A stretch of 17,051 nt of DNA from an uncultured Collinsella sp. (GTDB taxonomy: Bacteria > Actinomycetota > Coriobacteriia > Coriobacteriales > Coriobacteriaceae). Shown here one piece after another: positions 7,158-15,241 of the stretch (the stretch's first letter is position 1; each line of letters starts with the position of its first letter). A model generated the notes under the pieces. The model searched no databases. It was not told where the DNA came from and was given only the letters and a program-made list of their open reading frames with translations. The DNA is taken from positions 1-17,051 of the forward strand of contig USOG01000015.1 in assembly GCA_900556365.1 (NCBI GenBank). The letters run 5' to 3'. Made by a program: the position numbers and the translations under genes.

Positions 7158-7777
7158 TGATCTCCCAGCTCCATGGAACGCTTGTCGAGGCCACGATGAG
7201 CTCGGCCGTTGTCGATGTATCGGGCGTGGGCTTTGAGCTCGGCATCTCGGGCAGCACTGCCGCCACGCTGCCTGCACCCGGCGGCGAGGTGCGCCTCTAT
7301 ACCCGTATGCAGGTGCGTGAGGATGCCATGACGCTCTTTGGTTTTGCCTCCAAGGACGAGCGCACGATGTTCGATCGGCTCGTGTCCGTGTCGGGCGTTG
7401 GCCCGCGCCTGGCGCTTGCCGTGCTCTCCACCTATACCGTGGGACAGCTGTATTCCCTGGTGATGGCCGAGGACGACAAGGGTATGGCCAAGGTTCCCGG
7501 TGTGGGCAAAAAGACCGCGCAGCGTCTGATCCTGGAGCTCAAGAGCACCTTTGCCAAGGATAAGGGCTTTGTGCCGGTCGACGTGATTCCCGGCCAGGTT
7601 GCGATGCCGGTTCCCGCCGCCGCTCCTTCGGCGATCGATGACGCCCGTGCGGCGCTCCTTTCCATGGGCTTTAGCCCGCAGGAGACCGATGTTGCCCTGA
7701 GCGGGTATGATGGGCAGAATATGCGTGTCGAGGATCTGCTCGGCGCGGCGCTTAAGCGACTCGGAATGGATGCGTGA
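7157..7777 (+). CDS. ruvA: Holliday junction branch migration complex subunit RuvA
   Basis: This encodes 206 residues and starts [20 protein letters not shown], the typical RuvA beginning. GAGGAA (7141-7146) inside the end of ruvC serves as ribosome binding site. Domains: an N-terminal OB fold (about 1-64); two helix-hairpin-helix motifs, around [14 protein letters not shown] and [16 protein letters not shown]; a flexible Ala/Pro-rich linker (about 145-155); and a C-terminal three-helix domain (about 160-206) that contacts RuvB. RuvA tetramers bind and flatten the four-way junction and load the RuvB motors. It overlaps ruvC by one base at the 5' side and ruvB by one base at the 3' side. Confidence 0.97.
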   Translation: MISQLHGTLVEATMSSAVVDVSGVGFELGISGSTAATLPAPGGEVRLYTRMQVREDAMTLFGFASKDERTMFDRLVSVSGVGPRLALAVLSTYTVGQLYSLVMAEDDKGMAKVPGVGKKTAQRLILELKSTFAKDKGFVPVDVIPGQVAMPVPAAAPSAIDDARAALLSMGFSPQETDVALSGYDGQNMRVEDLLGAALKRLGMDA

Positions 7778-8844
7778 TGTGGGAAGCCGATGACTCTCAG
7801 GACCTGTGGGCTACGCCCGGTAACTCGCCGGCGGCATCCATGGCGCATGGCGAGCGCATGGTGGGCTCGGAGCTGACGCCCGAGGACCTCGATGTGGACC
7901 GTACTCTGCGCCCCCAGCGCCTGGATGACTACTGTGGCCAGGAGCACATCAAGCAGAGCCTGCGCGTGCTTATCGAGGCGGCGCAGAGCCGCGGTGAGAC
8001 ACTCGACCACGTGATCTTCTCGGGCCCTCCGGGTCTGGGCAAGACCACGCTGGCCACGGTTATCGCCAACGAGCTGGGCGCTCAGATCAAGACGACGAGC
8101 GGCCCCGCTATTGCGCGCACCGGCGACCTCGCGGCCATCCTAACTAACTTGCAGCCGGGTGACGTGCTGTTTATCGACGAGATTCACCGTCTGAACCGTT
8201 CGGTCGAGGAAGTTCTGTATCCCGCGATGGAGGACTTTGCGCTCGATATCGTGATCGGTAAGGGCCCGGCGGCGCGCTCGATTCGCCTGGATATTCCCAA
8301 GTTTACGCTGGTGGCGGCCACGACCCGTTCGGGCATGCTCACGGGTCCACTGCGCGATCGCTTTGGCATCTCGTATCGTCTGGATTACTACACCGTCGAG
8401 GAACTCGCCCAGATTGTGACGCGCTCGGCGACCATTTTGGGCGTGACAATCGACCATCCCAGCGCGCTCGAGATCGGCTCGCGCTCGCGTGGCACGCCGC
8501 GCTTGGCTAACCGTCTGCTCAAACGCGTGCGCGACTATGCGCAGGTGCGCGGCAACGGTCCTATCGAGCTCGATATCTGCCGTCAGGCGCTCGAGTTCTT
8601 CGAGATTGACGAGCTCGGCCTGGACTGGATGGATATTCGCATCTTGGAGACGCTTGCCAAGACGTTCTCCGGCCGTGCCGTGGGCCTGACGACGCTTGCC
8701 AGCGCGGTTGGCGAGGACCCGGGAACGCTCGAGGATGTCTACGAGCCCTATCTGCTGCAGTGCGGTTTGATGATTCGCACGCCCCAGGGCCGCCAGGCAA
8801 CGCTTCGCACCTTTGAGCACTTAGGAATTGAGCCGACCGTTTAG
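7777..8844 (+). CDS. ruvB: Holliday junction branch migration ATPase RuvB
   Basis: This encodes 355 residues from ATG 7777, whose A is the last base of the ruvA stop codon. GTG 7774 would add one residue and cannot be excluded. The protein is an AAA+ ATPase with Walker A GPPGLGKT (83-90), Walker B DEIH (134-137) and the conserved GPLRDRFG segment (190-197) that carries the arginine-finger region. A winged-helix domain forms the C-terminus, with a [20 protein letters not shown] segment and a late R-T-P-x-G-R motif. It forms hexameric rings that pump DNA through the RuvA-bound junction. An N-terminal extension of about 30 residues before the [16 protein letters not shown] segment is a little longer than in E. 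coli, which is common in actinobacteria. I see no clear terminator between it and fhs. Confidence 0.97.
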   Translation: MWEADDSQDLWATPGNSPAASMAHGERMVGSELTPEDLDVDRTLRPQRLDDYCGQEHIKQSLRVLIEAAQSRGETLDHVIFSGPPGLGKTTLATVIANELGAQIKTTSGPAIARTGDLAAILTNLQPGDVLFIDEIHRLNRSVEEVLYPAMEDFALDIVIGKGPAARSIRLDIPKFTLVAATTRSGMLTGPLRDRFGISYRLDYYTVEELAQIVTRSATILGVTIDHPSALEIGSRSRGTPRLANRLLKRVRDYAQVRGNGPIELDICRQALEFFEIDELGLDWMDIRILETLAKTFSGRAVGLTTLASAVGEDPGTLEDVYEPYLLQCGLMIRTPQGRQATLRTFEHLGIEPTV

Positions 8845-8907
8845 GACGGGTTTGTAGGCTATCGCTGAGCATTGGATAAACATATCGCCGTTTGTCGGTT
8901 GTGGGTG

Positions 8908-8935
8908 TTTTACTATTGTGCGCCCGTGCTATGCT
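8908..8935 (+). promoter_or_regulatory. Candidate promoter for fhs
   Basis: TATGCT (8930-8935) is a fair -10 hexamer and TTTTAC (8908-8913), 16 bp upstream, is a weak -35. Start of transcription would be near 8942, leaving a leader of about 35 bases with the ribosome site. The intergenic stretch between ruvB and fhs (8845-8975) shows no fold that I recognise as a tetrahydrofolate or ZTP riboswitch. Confidence 0.35.
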
Positions 8936-8975
8936 GAATTGGTCTTTTTCTCATCCGGTAACGAAAGGACCGCCC

Positions 8976-10643
8976 ATGCCTACTGACATCGAAATCGCAC
9001 GTTCCGTCACGCCGCTGCCCATTACCGAGGTTGCCAAGAACGCCGGCGTCGACGTAAAGCACCTGATTCCGTACGGCTTCGACAAGGCTAAGGTCGACTA
9101 CTCTCTGCTCAACGAGCCAACTGATCACCAGGCCAAGCTTGTCCTCGTGACCGCTATCAATCCCACGCCCGCCGGCGAGGGCAAGACCACCACGACCATC
9201 GGCCTGGCCGATGGCCTGCGCCGTCGCGGCGTCAAGAGCGCTGTGGCCCTGCGTGAGCCTTCGCTCGGCCCTGTCTTTGGTGTCAAGGGCGGTGCCGCCG
9301 GTGGCGGCTGGGCCCAGGTCATCCCCATGGAGGACATCAACCTGCACTTTACCGGTGACTTCCATGCTATCGGTGCCGCCAACAACCTGCTGGCTGCCAT
9401 GCTCGACAACCATATTCAGCAGGGCAACCAGCTCGGCATCGACGTTAAGCGCATCACCTGGAAGCGCGTTGTCGACATGAACGACCGTCAGCTGCGCCAT
9501 GTCATCGATGGCATTGGCGGCAAGGCCCAGGGAGTGCCGCGCGAGGACGGCTTCGATATCACCGTTGCCTCCGAGGTCATGGCGATCCTGTGCCTGTCCA
9601 CGAGCATCAACGATCTTAAGGAGCGCTTGGGCGAGATCGTTGTCGGCTACAGCTATGCCGGCGAGCCCGTCCGTGCACGCGACCTTAAGGCCCAGGGAGC
9701 TATGGCCGCACTGCTCAAGGATGCGCTCAAGCCCAATCTGGTGCAGACGCTCGAGGGTACGCCCGCGTTTGTCCACGGTGGTCCCTTCGCCAATATCGCC
9801 CACGGCTGCAACTCCATCATGGCCACGCGTATGGCTATGCGTTTTGGCGATGTCGCCATTACCGAGGCCGGCTTTGGTGCCGACCTGGGTGCCGAGAAAT
9901 TCCTGGACATCAAGTGCCGCATGACGGGCGTTCGTCCCAACGCCGTCGTGGTCGTCGCGACCGCTCGCGCCCTTAAGTACAACGGCGGTGTTGCCAAGGC
10001 CGATCTTAACGAGGAAAACCTCGAGGCCCTTAAGGCCGGTATGCCCAACCTGCTGCGCCACGTCGACAATATCCAGAACGTCTACGGTCTGCCCTGCGTG
10101 GTCGCCATCAACCGCTTCCCGACGGACACCGAGGCCGAGCTCACCCTCATCGAGTCCGAGTGCCAGAAGCTGGGTGTCAACGTTAAGCTTTCCGAGGTCT
10201 GGGCCAAGGGCGGCGAGGGCGCGCTCGACCTGGCCGATGAGGTCATGCGCTTGATCGAGCAGCCGAGCGAGCTCAAGTTTGCCTACGAGGACGGTGCCGA
10301 TGTGGCCGACGCCCTCGAGGCTGTTGCCACCAAGGTCTACCGCGCCGACGGCGTCGACTTTACGCCGGCTGCCAAGCGCCAGCTCGCCGAGCTGCGCGAG
10401 AACGGCTTTGGCAACCTGCCGGTATGCGTGGCCAAGACGCAGTACAGCTTTAGCGACAACGCTAAGGCGCTGGGCGCTCCCGAGGGCTTCCGCATCACCG
10501 TGCGCGAGCTCAAGGTTTCCGCCGGTGCCCACTTTGTGGTCGCGCTGACCGGCAGCGTTCTGACCATGCCGGGCCTGCCCAAGGTTCCCGCGGCCGAGAA
10601 CATCGACGTCGACAACGACGGCAACATCACCGGCCTGTTCTAA
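8976..10643 (+). CDS. fhs: Formate--tetrahydrofolate ligase
   Basis: This encodes 555 residues, the usual length. ATG 8976 is chosen: GAAAGGA (8963-8969) lies 6 bases upstream and the N-terminus [20 protein letters not shown] matches the family. In-frame codons back to 8892 lie across the promoter region. The ATP-binding loop PAGEGKTT is at 65-72, followed by the family-specific [19 protein letters not shown] and FTGDFHAI segments. The C-terminus ends in a typical [20 protein letters not shown] segment. The enzyme makes 10-formyl-tetrahydrofolate from formate, ATP and THF, feeding purine synthesis and one-carbon flow in the cytosol; in anaerobes it may also run in reverse for ATP. It appears to be a single-gene transcription unit with its own promoter and a strong terminator at 10669-10704. 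Confidence 0.98.
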   Translation: MPTDIEIARSVTPLPITEVAKNAGVDVKHLIPYGFDKAKVDYSLLNEPTDHQAKLVLVTAINPTPAGEGKTTTTIGLADGLRRRGVKSAVALREPSLGPVFGVKGGAAGGGWAQVIPMEDINLHFTGDFHAIGAANNLLAAMLDNHIQQGNQLGIDVKRITWKRVVDMNDRQLRHVIDGIGGKAQGVPREDGFDITVASEVMAILCLSTSINDLKERLGEIVVGYSYAGEPVRARDLKAQGAMAALLKDALKPNLVQTLEGTPAFVHGGPFANIAHGCNSIMATRMAMRFGDVAITEAGFGADLGAEKFLDIKCRMTGVRPNAVVVVATARALKYNGGVAKADLNEENLEALKAGMPNLLRHVDNIQNVYGLPCVVAINRFPTDTEAELTLIESECQKLGVNVKLSEVWAKGGEGALDLADEVMRLIEQPSELKFAYEDGADVADALEAVATKVYRADGVDFTPAAKRQLAELRENGFGNLPVCVAKTQYSFSDNAKALGAPEGFRITVRELKVSAGAHFVVALTGSVLTMPGLPKVPAAENIDVDNDGNITGLF

Positions 10644-10668
10644 GCCTGCTGTCCATAGCTGGTAGCCC

Positions 10669-10704
10669 GCCCCGCCGTGCCCACAAGGCCCGGCGGGGCT
10701 TTTT
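10669..10704 (+). terminator. Rho-independent terminator of fhs
   Basis: A perfect 9-bp GC stem, GCCCCGCCG (10669-10677) / CGGCGGGGC (10691-10699), with an inner GCC/GGC pairing is followed by TTTTT (10700-10704). It starts 26 bases after the fhs stop. Confidence 0.9.
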
Positions 10705-10822
10705 GATCCTTAGGCCCGCGCATGTCTTGTAGATACCGACGGACTCTGCCCATCATAGGCTTTTGCGCGGGTAGAATGCATGGATAACTTGAGGCTCACG
10801 CGCGACGGAAAGGAATCGTTGC

Positions 10823-11815
10823 ATGGATCAGGACAAGACAACCGTGATGGGCGGCTACGGTTCCGCGCAGGCTGGCGATAGCGCCGATGCGACCCGCGTT
10901 GTTCCCAACCCCGGTTATGCCGACCCCGCCGCGACGCAGCCTTCTGCCGAGCCCACCCGGGTTATGGGCTATGGCGACACGGCGCAGGATTCTTACGCTA
11001 CATCTTCGCAAGGCCCCTATGGCAACGCAGCTCCGGATCCGTTTGATTACGCGCCGCAGGATTCTTATGCTGCCTCGACGCCGAATCCCTATGATGACCT
11101 GCCGCAGAATCCCATTCCGCAGCCTCAGCAGACGACGTATATGCCTCGCACGGCGCAGCCTCGCTACGAGTCGCGCGAGCCGTATCGCGAGTACCCCAAG
11201 TCAATTCCGCAATATGGCGAGGACGAGGAGAAGAGGCCGTCGCGTTCGTCGAGCGTGATCAAGAAGATCCTCATCGTGCTGGCGATCTTCTTTGCGCTGT
11301 CGGTTGTGTTTGCCATCGTGTCGGGCATGCTCAACAAGCGGGGGAGCTCAACGGCCGATACCGCTGCCGAGCAAACCGAGTCCGCCTCGTCTAGCACCGT
11401 CGATTTGAGCGATATCCCGGGGCAGTACTGGTCCAACGCCAAGAAGCTTCTCAAGTCGCGCGGCGCCGATCTTTCGAATGCCGTGGTCCTGACTGATGAT
11501 GGCTCAACGCCCGTCATCGATGCCAACTGGGTCGTGACGTCTGCCTACTATAACGACAACGGTAACCTCGAGATTCAGCTCACGCGCAAGGACGGCTCGT
11601 CGGGCAACACGTCCGGCGACCAGGGCGGCGCGGACAGCTCGAGTTCCAATACGCTGGAGGACTTGAGCAACAAGGCACAGGAGTTGGGAGACAAGGCGCA
11701 AGAGCTGGGCGACACGGCACAAAACCTGGGCGATACCGCGCAGAACTTGGGCGGCTTGGCGACGGATGCCTGGAACGCCCTGCAAAACGGCATCTCGGGC
11801 GCGCAGGGAAACTAG
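10823..11815 (+). CDS. Single-pass membrane protein with T-x-V motifs, PASTA-like domain and heptad tail
   Basis: This encodes 330 residues. ATG 10823 has GGAAAGGA (10807-10814) 8 bases upstream; TAGAAT (10772-10777) is a possible -10 without a good -35. There is no signal peptide. Residues 1-145 are low-complexity (Gly, Pro, Gln, Tyr, Asp) and should be cytoplasmic. They hold three similar motifs, TTVMGGYG (6-13), TRVVPNPGYA (24-33) and TRVMGYG (45-51), and a duplicated QDSYA block (55-59, 79-83). A basic KK precedes one transmembrane helix (about 149-170). The outside part has a Ser/Thr linker, a domain with PASTA-like order (DIPGQYWSNAKKLLKSRG, then DANWVVTSAYY, about 195-257), and four heptads, KAQELGD twice, TAQNLGD and TAQNLGG (284-311). 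T-x-V motifs resemble kinase/FHA recognition sites, so a link to Ser/Thr kinase signalling at the cell wall is inferred, not shown. The stop lies 12 bp from the stop of the opposing transporter gene. Specific function unknown. Confidence 0.85.
   Translation: MDQDKTTVMGGYGSAQAGDSADATRVVPNPGYADPAATQPSAEPTRVMGYGDTAQDSYATSSQGPYGNAAPDPFDYAPQDSYAASTPNPYDDLPQNPIPQPQQTTYMPRTAQPRYESREPYREYPKSIPQYGEDEEKRPSRSSSVIKKILIVLAIFFALSVVFAIVSGMLNKRGSSTADTAAEQTESASSSTVDLSDIPGQYWSNAKKLLKSRGADLSNAVVLTDDGSTPVIDANWVVTSAYYNDNGNLEIQLTRKDGSSGNTSGDQGGADSSSSNTLEDLSNKAQELGDKAQELGDTAQNLGDTAQNLGGLATDAWNALQNGISGAQGN
11672..11755 (+). repeat. Four tandem 21-bp (7-residue) coding repeats
   Basis: Residues 284-311 of the membrane protein are four consecutive heptads of pattern [KT]-A-Q-[EN]-L-G-[DG]. 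The DNA units differ at synonymous positions (for example the GCA/GCG alanine codons and GAG/AAC exchanges), so this is a diverged rather than a fresh duplication. The pattern predicts an amphipathic helix. Confidence 0.85.
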
Positions 11816-11827
11816 CTGTTAAGCAGG

Positions 11828-13009
11828 CTACAACTGCTCGGCCGGACGCTCGGGCGAGCTAAAGCCCGAATCAAACGTGACGACGCACGAGACGTCGGGC
11901 CGGCGCTCGTGCACGATGCGCGTGACGAGCTCCAGCAGCTCCTCGTCGGATATGTCAAAGCCGTCGGGACGCACCAGGTCAAACGAAACAAACCCGTCGT
12001 GCTCGTGCAGGTCGTGGATGGAGAGCGCGGGATCGATCTGCATGACGCCGCGCTTGACCCAGCCGCGCAGGTCGTCGCCGGTGGTGGCGATGGGGTCGCA
12101 GTGCAGCGTGATATCGATGCCCATTTGGCGCTTGATGTCGTGCTCGATGGTGTCCAAAATCTCGTGGTGCTCAAATGCGTCGCCCTCGCCGGGCATCTCC
12201 ACGTGGGCGCTGGCAAACTGACGACCGGGGCCGTAGTCGTGCACCATGAGGTCGTGTGTGCCCAAGACCTGCGGATAGGACATGATCTTGTCGCGGATTG
12301 CCTGGACGAGCTTGGGGTCGGGCGCTTGCCCCAGCAACGGGCTGATGGCGTCGCGCACCAGGCCCAGACCGCTGATGCAGATGAAGATGCCCACACCCAG
12401 GCCTGCCCAGCCGTCGAGATCAAAGCCGGTCGTCTGCGAAATAAGCGCCGCCACCAAGACCGAGCCCGAGGTGATGACGTCGTTTTTGGAGTCCTGCGCC
12501 GTGGCGATGAGCGTTTCGGAGTCGATGCGATCGCCCAGCGTGCGGTTGAACGCTGCCATCCAGAGCTTAACGAGCATGGACGTAGCCAGTGCCGCAAGGG
12601 AAATAAACGTGTAAGCGGTGGGCGAGGGCTTGATGATCTTGGTGACCGACTCGAGGATTAGGTTGATGCCGACGGCGCAAACCAGGACGGCGACAAACAG
12701 ACCGGCCAGGTACTCGTAGCGGCCGTGGCCGTAAGGGTGGCCCTCGTCTGCCGGGCGGCTGGCAAGGCGGAACCCGAGCAGACTCACGATGTTGCTCGAG
12801 GCATCGGAAAGGTTGTTGAAAGCGTCGGCGATGAGGGAGACGGAGCCGGCAAGCAGGCCCGCGATGCCCTTGGCTAGGCACAGAGTGATGTTGAGGCCAA
12901 TGCAGATGAGGCTTGCGGCAAAACCCGCGTTGGTGCGGCAAGATGCATCGACCGGCTTGCCCTCGCTGCCGGGAACAAGCGTATGTACCAGCCGATTTAC
13001 AAATAGCAT
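11828..13009 (-). CDS. Cation diffusion facilitator (CDF) family transporter
   Basis: This encodes 393 residues on the minus strand. I chose the ATG whose first base is 13009 (MLFVNRLVHTLV), because GAGGA lies 8 bases upstream on that strand; the ATG at 13030 and longer in-frame extensions lack a ribosome site. It has several membrane segments (about 27-46, 50-80, 100-124, 132-154, 180-215) and a cytoplasmic C-terminal domain (about 230-393). The CDF landmark GSVSLIADAFNNLSDASSN is at 55-73, and HPYGHGRYEY is at 91-100. The metal-site positions read Asn65-x3-Asp69 in the second helix and Asp173-x3-Asp177 in the fifth, not the His-x3-Asp of classic zinc exporters. That points to Mn2+, Fe2+ or another divalent metal (inference). 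CDF proteins are dimeric proton-coupled metal exporters. A possible -10 (TACACT, minus strand, 13043-13048) lacks a good -35. The gene converges with the PASTA-like gene and diverges from the zinc-ribbon gene. Confidence 0.93.
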   Translation of the reverse strand: MLFVNRLVHTLVPGSEGKPVDASCRTNAGFAASLICIGLNITLCLAKGIAGLLAGSVSLIADAFNNLSDASSNIVSLLGFRLASRPADEGHPYGHGRYEYLAGLFVAVLVCAVGINLILESVTKIIKPSPTAYTFISLAALATSMLVKLWMAAFNRTLGDRIDSETLIATAQDSKNDVITSGSVLVAALISQTTGFDLDGWAGLGVGIFICISGLGLVRDAISPLLGQAPDPKLVQAIRDKIMSYPQVLGTHDLMVHDYGPGRQFASAHVEMPGEGDAFEHHEILDTIEHDIKRQMGIDITLHCDPIATTGDDLRGWVKRGVMQIDPALSIHDLHEHDGFVSFDLVRPDGFDISDEELLELVTRIVHERRPDVSCVVTFDSGFSSPERPAEQL

Positions 13010-13180
13010 AGCGGTCGTCCTCACAATCATGTTTAAGGGGATAGTGTAGCTCGTGCGGGGGCGCCGTGCACCGATGCTCAGAAAATGCAGCAATAGTCTG
13101 CCGGTGCTAACGAGCGAGCCTTCTCGTCTGCCTGGGTGGTCCATTTTGGGCCACATGGGTATGGGCGTGTGACTGTTTGC

Positions 13181-13199
13181 TCGACATACTTAATGTCGA
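13181..13199. promoter_or_regulatory. 19-bp palindrome upstream of the zinc-ribbon gene (candidate operator)
   Basis: TCGACAT (13181-13187) and ATGTCGA (13193-13199) form a perfect 7-bp inverted repeat around ACTTA. It ends 28 bases before the zinc-ribbon start codon and lies in the divergent spacer between that gene and the metal transporter gene. The size and spacing suit a dimeric repressor site; a small mRNA hairpin in the leader is the other reading. I could not assign a convincing -35/-10 pair here. Confidence 0.5.
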
Positions 13200-13227
13200 C
13201 AGCCCCTGTGCAAAGGAGGACGTTTCC

Positions 13228-14565
13228 ATGGACGAGATGTTTGCCATTAAATGTCAAAACTGCGGCGGCCCTATGTACTCGCACCAAGCTAAGCGCAGCT
13301 TTGAGTGCGCTTATTGCGGTGCGGTCATTCCGTGGCAGGCGGACGCCGGAGAGCCCAAGAGCGCTTTGGGCATTCGCCATACGCCGTTGGCGGTGGTGGA
13401 TGGACTGCTCAAGCTCACCCATGTGTCGCAGCTCGAGCGCCCGGAGGACCCGGACTGGTATTTCTTCAATTCGCACTGGCGCAATCAGTCGGTCCTGGAA
13501 CATCTGCTGTGGGAGGATCGCGGCACAGCGCAGGAGTTCCAAGAGGCCACGCATGTGAGCATTCCATGCCCCTTCTGCGGAGCGTCCTTTGAGGGCGAGT
13601 CAACGCAGCGTGTGTTTGAGTGCCCGTCCTGCGGCAACAAGATCGGCATTGCCGACCTGCTCAAGCCCGGTACCTTCAGCAAGCGTCTGACCATGGGCGT
13701 GGGTGCAGAGTATGTGCCGGAGCAGGGCATTCCCTGCGAAATCTCGCCGCAGCAGGCACGTGCCAACGCACTGCAGCTGGTGCGCCAGTACCCCGACGCC
13801 TTTGCCGGGCACGACGTGGAAGATGCGATCCAAAACGACATGATGCTCTTCTATTTCCCCATGGCGCTGGCGGACCTGCGCATGATGGCGTCCTTCCCGG
13901 GCAAGGGCCTGAGCAAGGAGACCCTGGTGTACTACGAGGTGCTCGACTGGGCGTATCCCAGGGCAAACTACCTGGACGTTCGCCTCCTGGGCATTTTGGA
14001 GCCGTGGGACTTTGCCAAGGTCGGTCCGTTCGATCCCGCCATGCAGGAAGGCGACTTTCGCGTCGTCTCCGTCGATGCGTCTACCAAGGACCAGGTGGTC
14101 ATTGATAAGCTGGCGCTCGACGTTGCGGGCAACGACGCCGAGGCTGTACTGGGGCTCAATAAAAAGAGCATCCGCACCTGGGCGCGCAAGGCCCGCAAGC
14201 ACAAGGACGGCCTAGTTATGGTGCCGGTGTACTTTGTCGACCGTCCGGCAACGGATAGCCGCGACGGCGAGCAGGTGCGCATCGCCGTAAACGGCCAGAC
14301 GGGCCGCGCGGCCGCGGTGGTGTTTAGCGACAAGCGCGAGACGCATATCGTGGCGCCGCTCAATCCCAACGTGATGCTGTCGATCGAAAGCACCGTGCAC
14401 GCCACGCCCATCGAGGTCAAATACGTTAAATCGCCCTTCCTATACCAGATTGTGCGCCGTGGAGGCGGCGAGCAACCGCGACAGGTGGCGGCCGCAGCCG
14501 AGGGTTCCTACCGAGAGGAGAAGCCCAAACGCCGCGGTCTGCTGGGTGCGCTATTTGGGAAGTAG
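13228..14565 (+). CDS. Double zinc-ribbon protein of unknown function
   Basis: This encodes 445 residues. ATG 13228 is preceded by AAAGGAGG (13212-13219), one of the strongest ribosome sites in the window; codons back to 13177 run through the palindrome and are not used. Two four-cysteine zinc ribbons are visible: Cys9-x2-Cys12 with Cys27-x2-Cys30, and Cys114-x2-Cys117 with Cys132-x2-Cys135, each followed by Gly. Both resemble TFIIB-type ribbons, and automatic annotation may borrow names such as 'replication restart' from them. The rest (about 150-420) has no domain I recognise. It has a region rich in aromatic residues (MMLFYFPMALADLRMM), then beta-rich segments, with no clear membrane helix or signal peptide. 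The tail is basic (KPKRRGLLGALFGK) and could bind membrane or nucleic acid. Divergent from the metal transporter. No terminator is seen after it. Confidence 0.85.
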   Translation: MDEMFAIKCQNCGGPMYSHQAKRSFECAYCGAVIPWQADAGEPKSALGIRHTPLAVVDGLLKLTHVSQLERPEDPDWYFFNSHWRNQSVLEHLLWEDRGTAQEFQEATHVSIPCPFCGASFEGESTQRVFECPSCGNKIGIADLLKPGTFSKRLTMGVGAEYVPEQGIPCEISPQQARANALQLVRQYPDAFAGHDVEDAIQNDMMLFYFPMALADLRMMASFPGKGLSKETLVYYEVLDWAYPRANYLDVRLLGILEPWDFAKVGPFDPAMQEGDFRVVSVDASTKDQVVIDKLALDVAGNDAEAVLGLNKKSIRTWARKARKHKDGLVMVPVYFVDRPATDSRDGEQVRIAVNGQTGRAAAVVFSDKRETHIVAPLNPNVMLSIESTVHATPIEVKYVKSPFLYQIVRRGGGEQPRQVAAAAEGSYREEKPKRRGLLGALFGK

Positions 14566-14613
14566 GGGAGTAGTGCTGGGGTGTCGGGCTGCATCACAAG
14601 GTCATTAGATGAA

Positions 14614-14641
14614 TTTAAAAGTGCTGGGAACGTGCTAACAT
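14614..14641 (+). promoter_or_regulatory. Candidate extended -10 promoter for the SHOCT gene
   Basis: TAACAT (14636-14641) with TG at 14633-14634 forms an extended -10, with a weak -35 TTTAAA (14614-14619) 16 bp upstream. The spacer lies where base composition turns AT-rich. A 9-bp direct repeat, AGTGCTGGG, occurs at 14572-14580 and 14620-14628 around this region. Confidence 0.4.
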
Positions 14642-14680
14642 TGCCGATAGTCTTAATCTTGTAGAAGCGGAGGCCGGATT

Positions 14681-15151
14681 ATGGGTTTTGCGGATCAGCA
14701 GCTTCAGATTCAGGTGCCGTATTCTCCTGACGACACGTTTAATGCCTTGAAGGCAGCTATGGAAAAGCTGCCTAAAGTAAAAGTTGATAGCGCATCGCCC
14801 ACAACAAGAACAGTTGTAGCTGAGATTGGTATGAGCCTTTGGTCCTGGGGTGAAAATATCAGTATTTCGGTTGTTCCAGTTGAAGGCGGATCTGGCGTTA
14901 CTGTCAACTCATCATCTAAGGTCAGGACAAACGTATTAAACGGGGGCAAAAATGCAAAGAATATTGCCGAGATAGTCGATGCCCTATCGAAGGAGCTCGA
15001 GCAGTATCCGCAGGTTTCACAGACTATTGAGACGCTGGCGGATAGTGGTGATGTAGTTGCAAGGCTTGAGAGACTTGCAACGCTGCGTGATAGTGGAGTA
15101 CTTACCGAGGAAGAGTTTGCTGCAGAAAAGGAAAAAACCTTTCGTAACTAG
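14681..15151 (+). CDS. SHOCT-domain protein, small
   Basis: This encodes 156 residues; ATG 14681 has GGAGG (14669-14673) 7 bases upstream. The C-terminal 30 residues (VVARLERLATLRDSGVLTEEEFAAEKEK) match the SHOCT domain, a short helical pair found at the end of many unrelated bacterial proteins and thought to mediate oligomerisation. The N-terminal ~110 residues are alpha/beta, beginning with a Tyr-Ser-Pro-Asp-Asp-Thr-Phe-x2-Leu helix and then strands (TVVAEIGMSLWSWGENISIS). This resembles proteins that accumulate a transformed difference signal, but I cannot name the family. No signal peptide or membrane helix. Codon use is clearly more AT-rich than in the upstream genes, suggesting transfer or relaxed selection. 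It is convergent with hicB. Confidence 0.8.
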   Translation: MGFADQQLQIQVPYSPDDTFNALKAAMEKLPKVKVDSASPTTRTVVAEIGMSLWSWGENISISVVPVEGGSGVTVNSSSKVRTNVLNGGKNAKNIAEIVDALSKELEQYPQVSQTIETLADSGDVVARLERLATLRDSGVLTEEEFAAEKEKTFRN

Positions 15152-15214
15152 ACACGATGGCTGGATTTGTATTCTGCTATTGAACTTGTTTAAGCCAGGC
15201 TGAAAACATCGTGT
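15152..15214. repeat. Inverted repeat between convergent SHOCT and hicB genes
   Basis: ACACGATG (15152-15159), directly after the SHOCT stop codon, is complementary to CATCGTGT (15207-15214). An inner CTGG (15161-15164) / CCAG (15195-15198) pairing is possible. There is no T run after either arm, so a role as a weak two-way terminator is only a guess. Confidence 0.4.
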
Positions 15215-15241
15215 GGAATAAAAGTGCGCAGTATCTTCGCC

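Noticed and set aside
6580..7236. 218-codon plus-strand frame overlapping ruvC
   Set aside because: Out of frame with ruvC, overlaps both the LexA box region and ruvA; Arg/Ser/Pro-rich shadow.
8845..8975. Riboswitch (THF or ZTP) before fhs
   Set aside because: The pathway made it worth looking, but none of the conserved core elements of either class is visible in this short spacer.
8913..10532. 539-codon minus-strand open frame across fhs
   Set aside because: Exact antisense of the Fhs coding region with shadow composition.
11909..12661. 250-codon plus-strand frame inside the transporter gene
   Set aside because: Antisense to conserved CDF helices; Val/Gly/Asp/His-rich shadow.
13010..13156. 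N-terminal extension of the CDF transporter to 13156
   Set aside because: No ribosome site, crosses the probable promoter, and the extra 49 residues do not resemble CDF N-termini; the start at 13009 has GAGGA at good distance.
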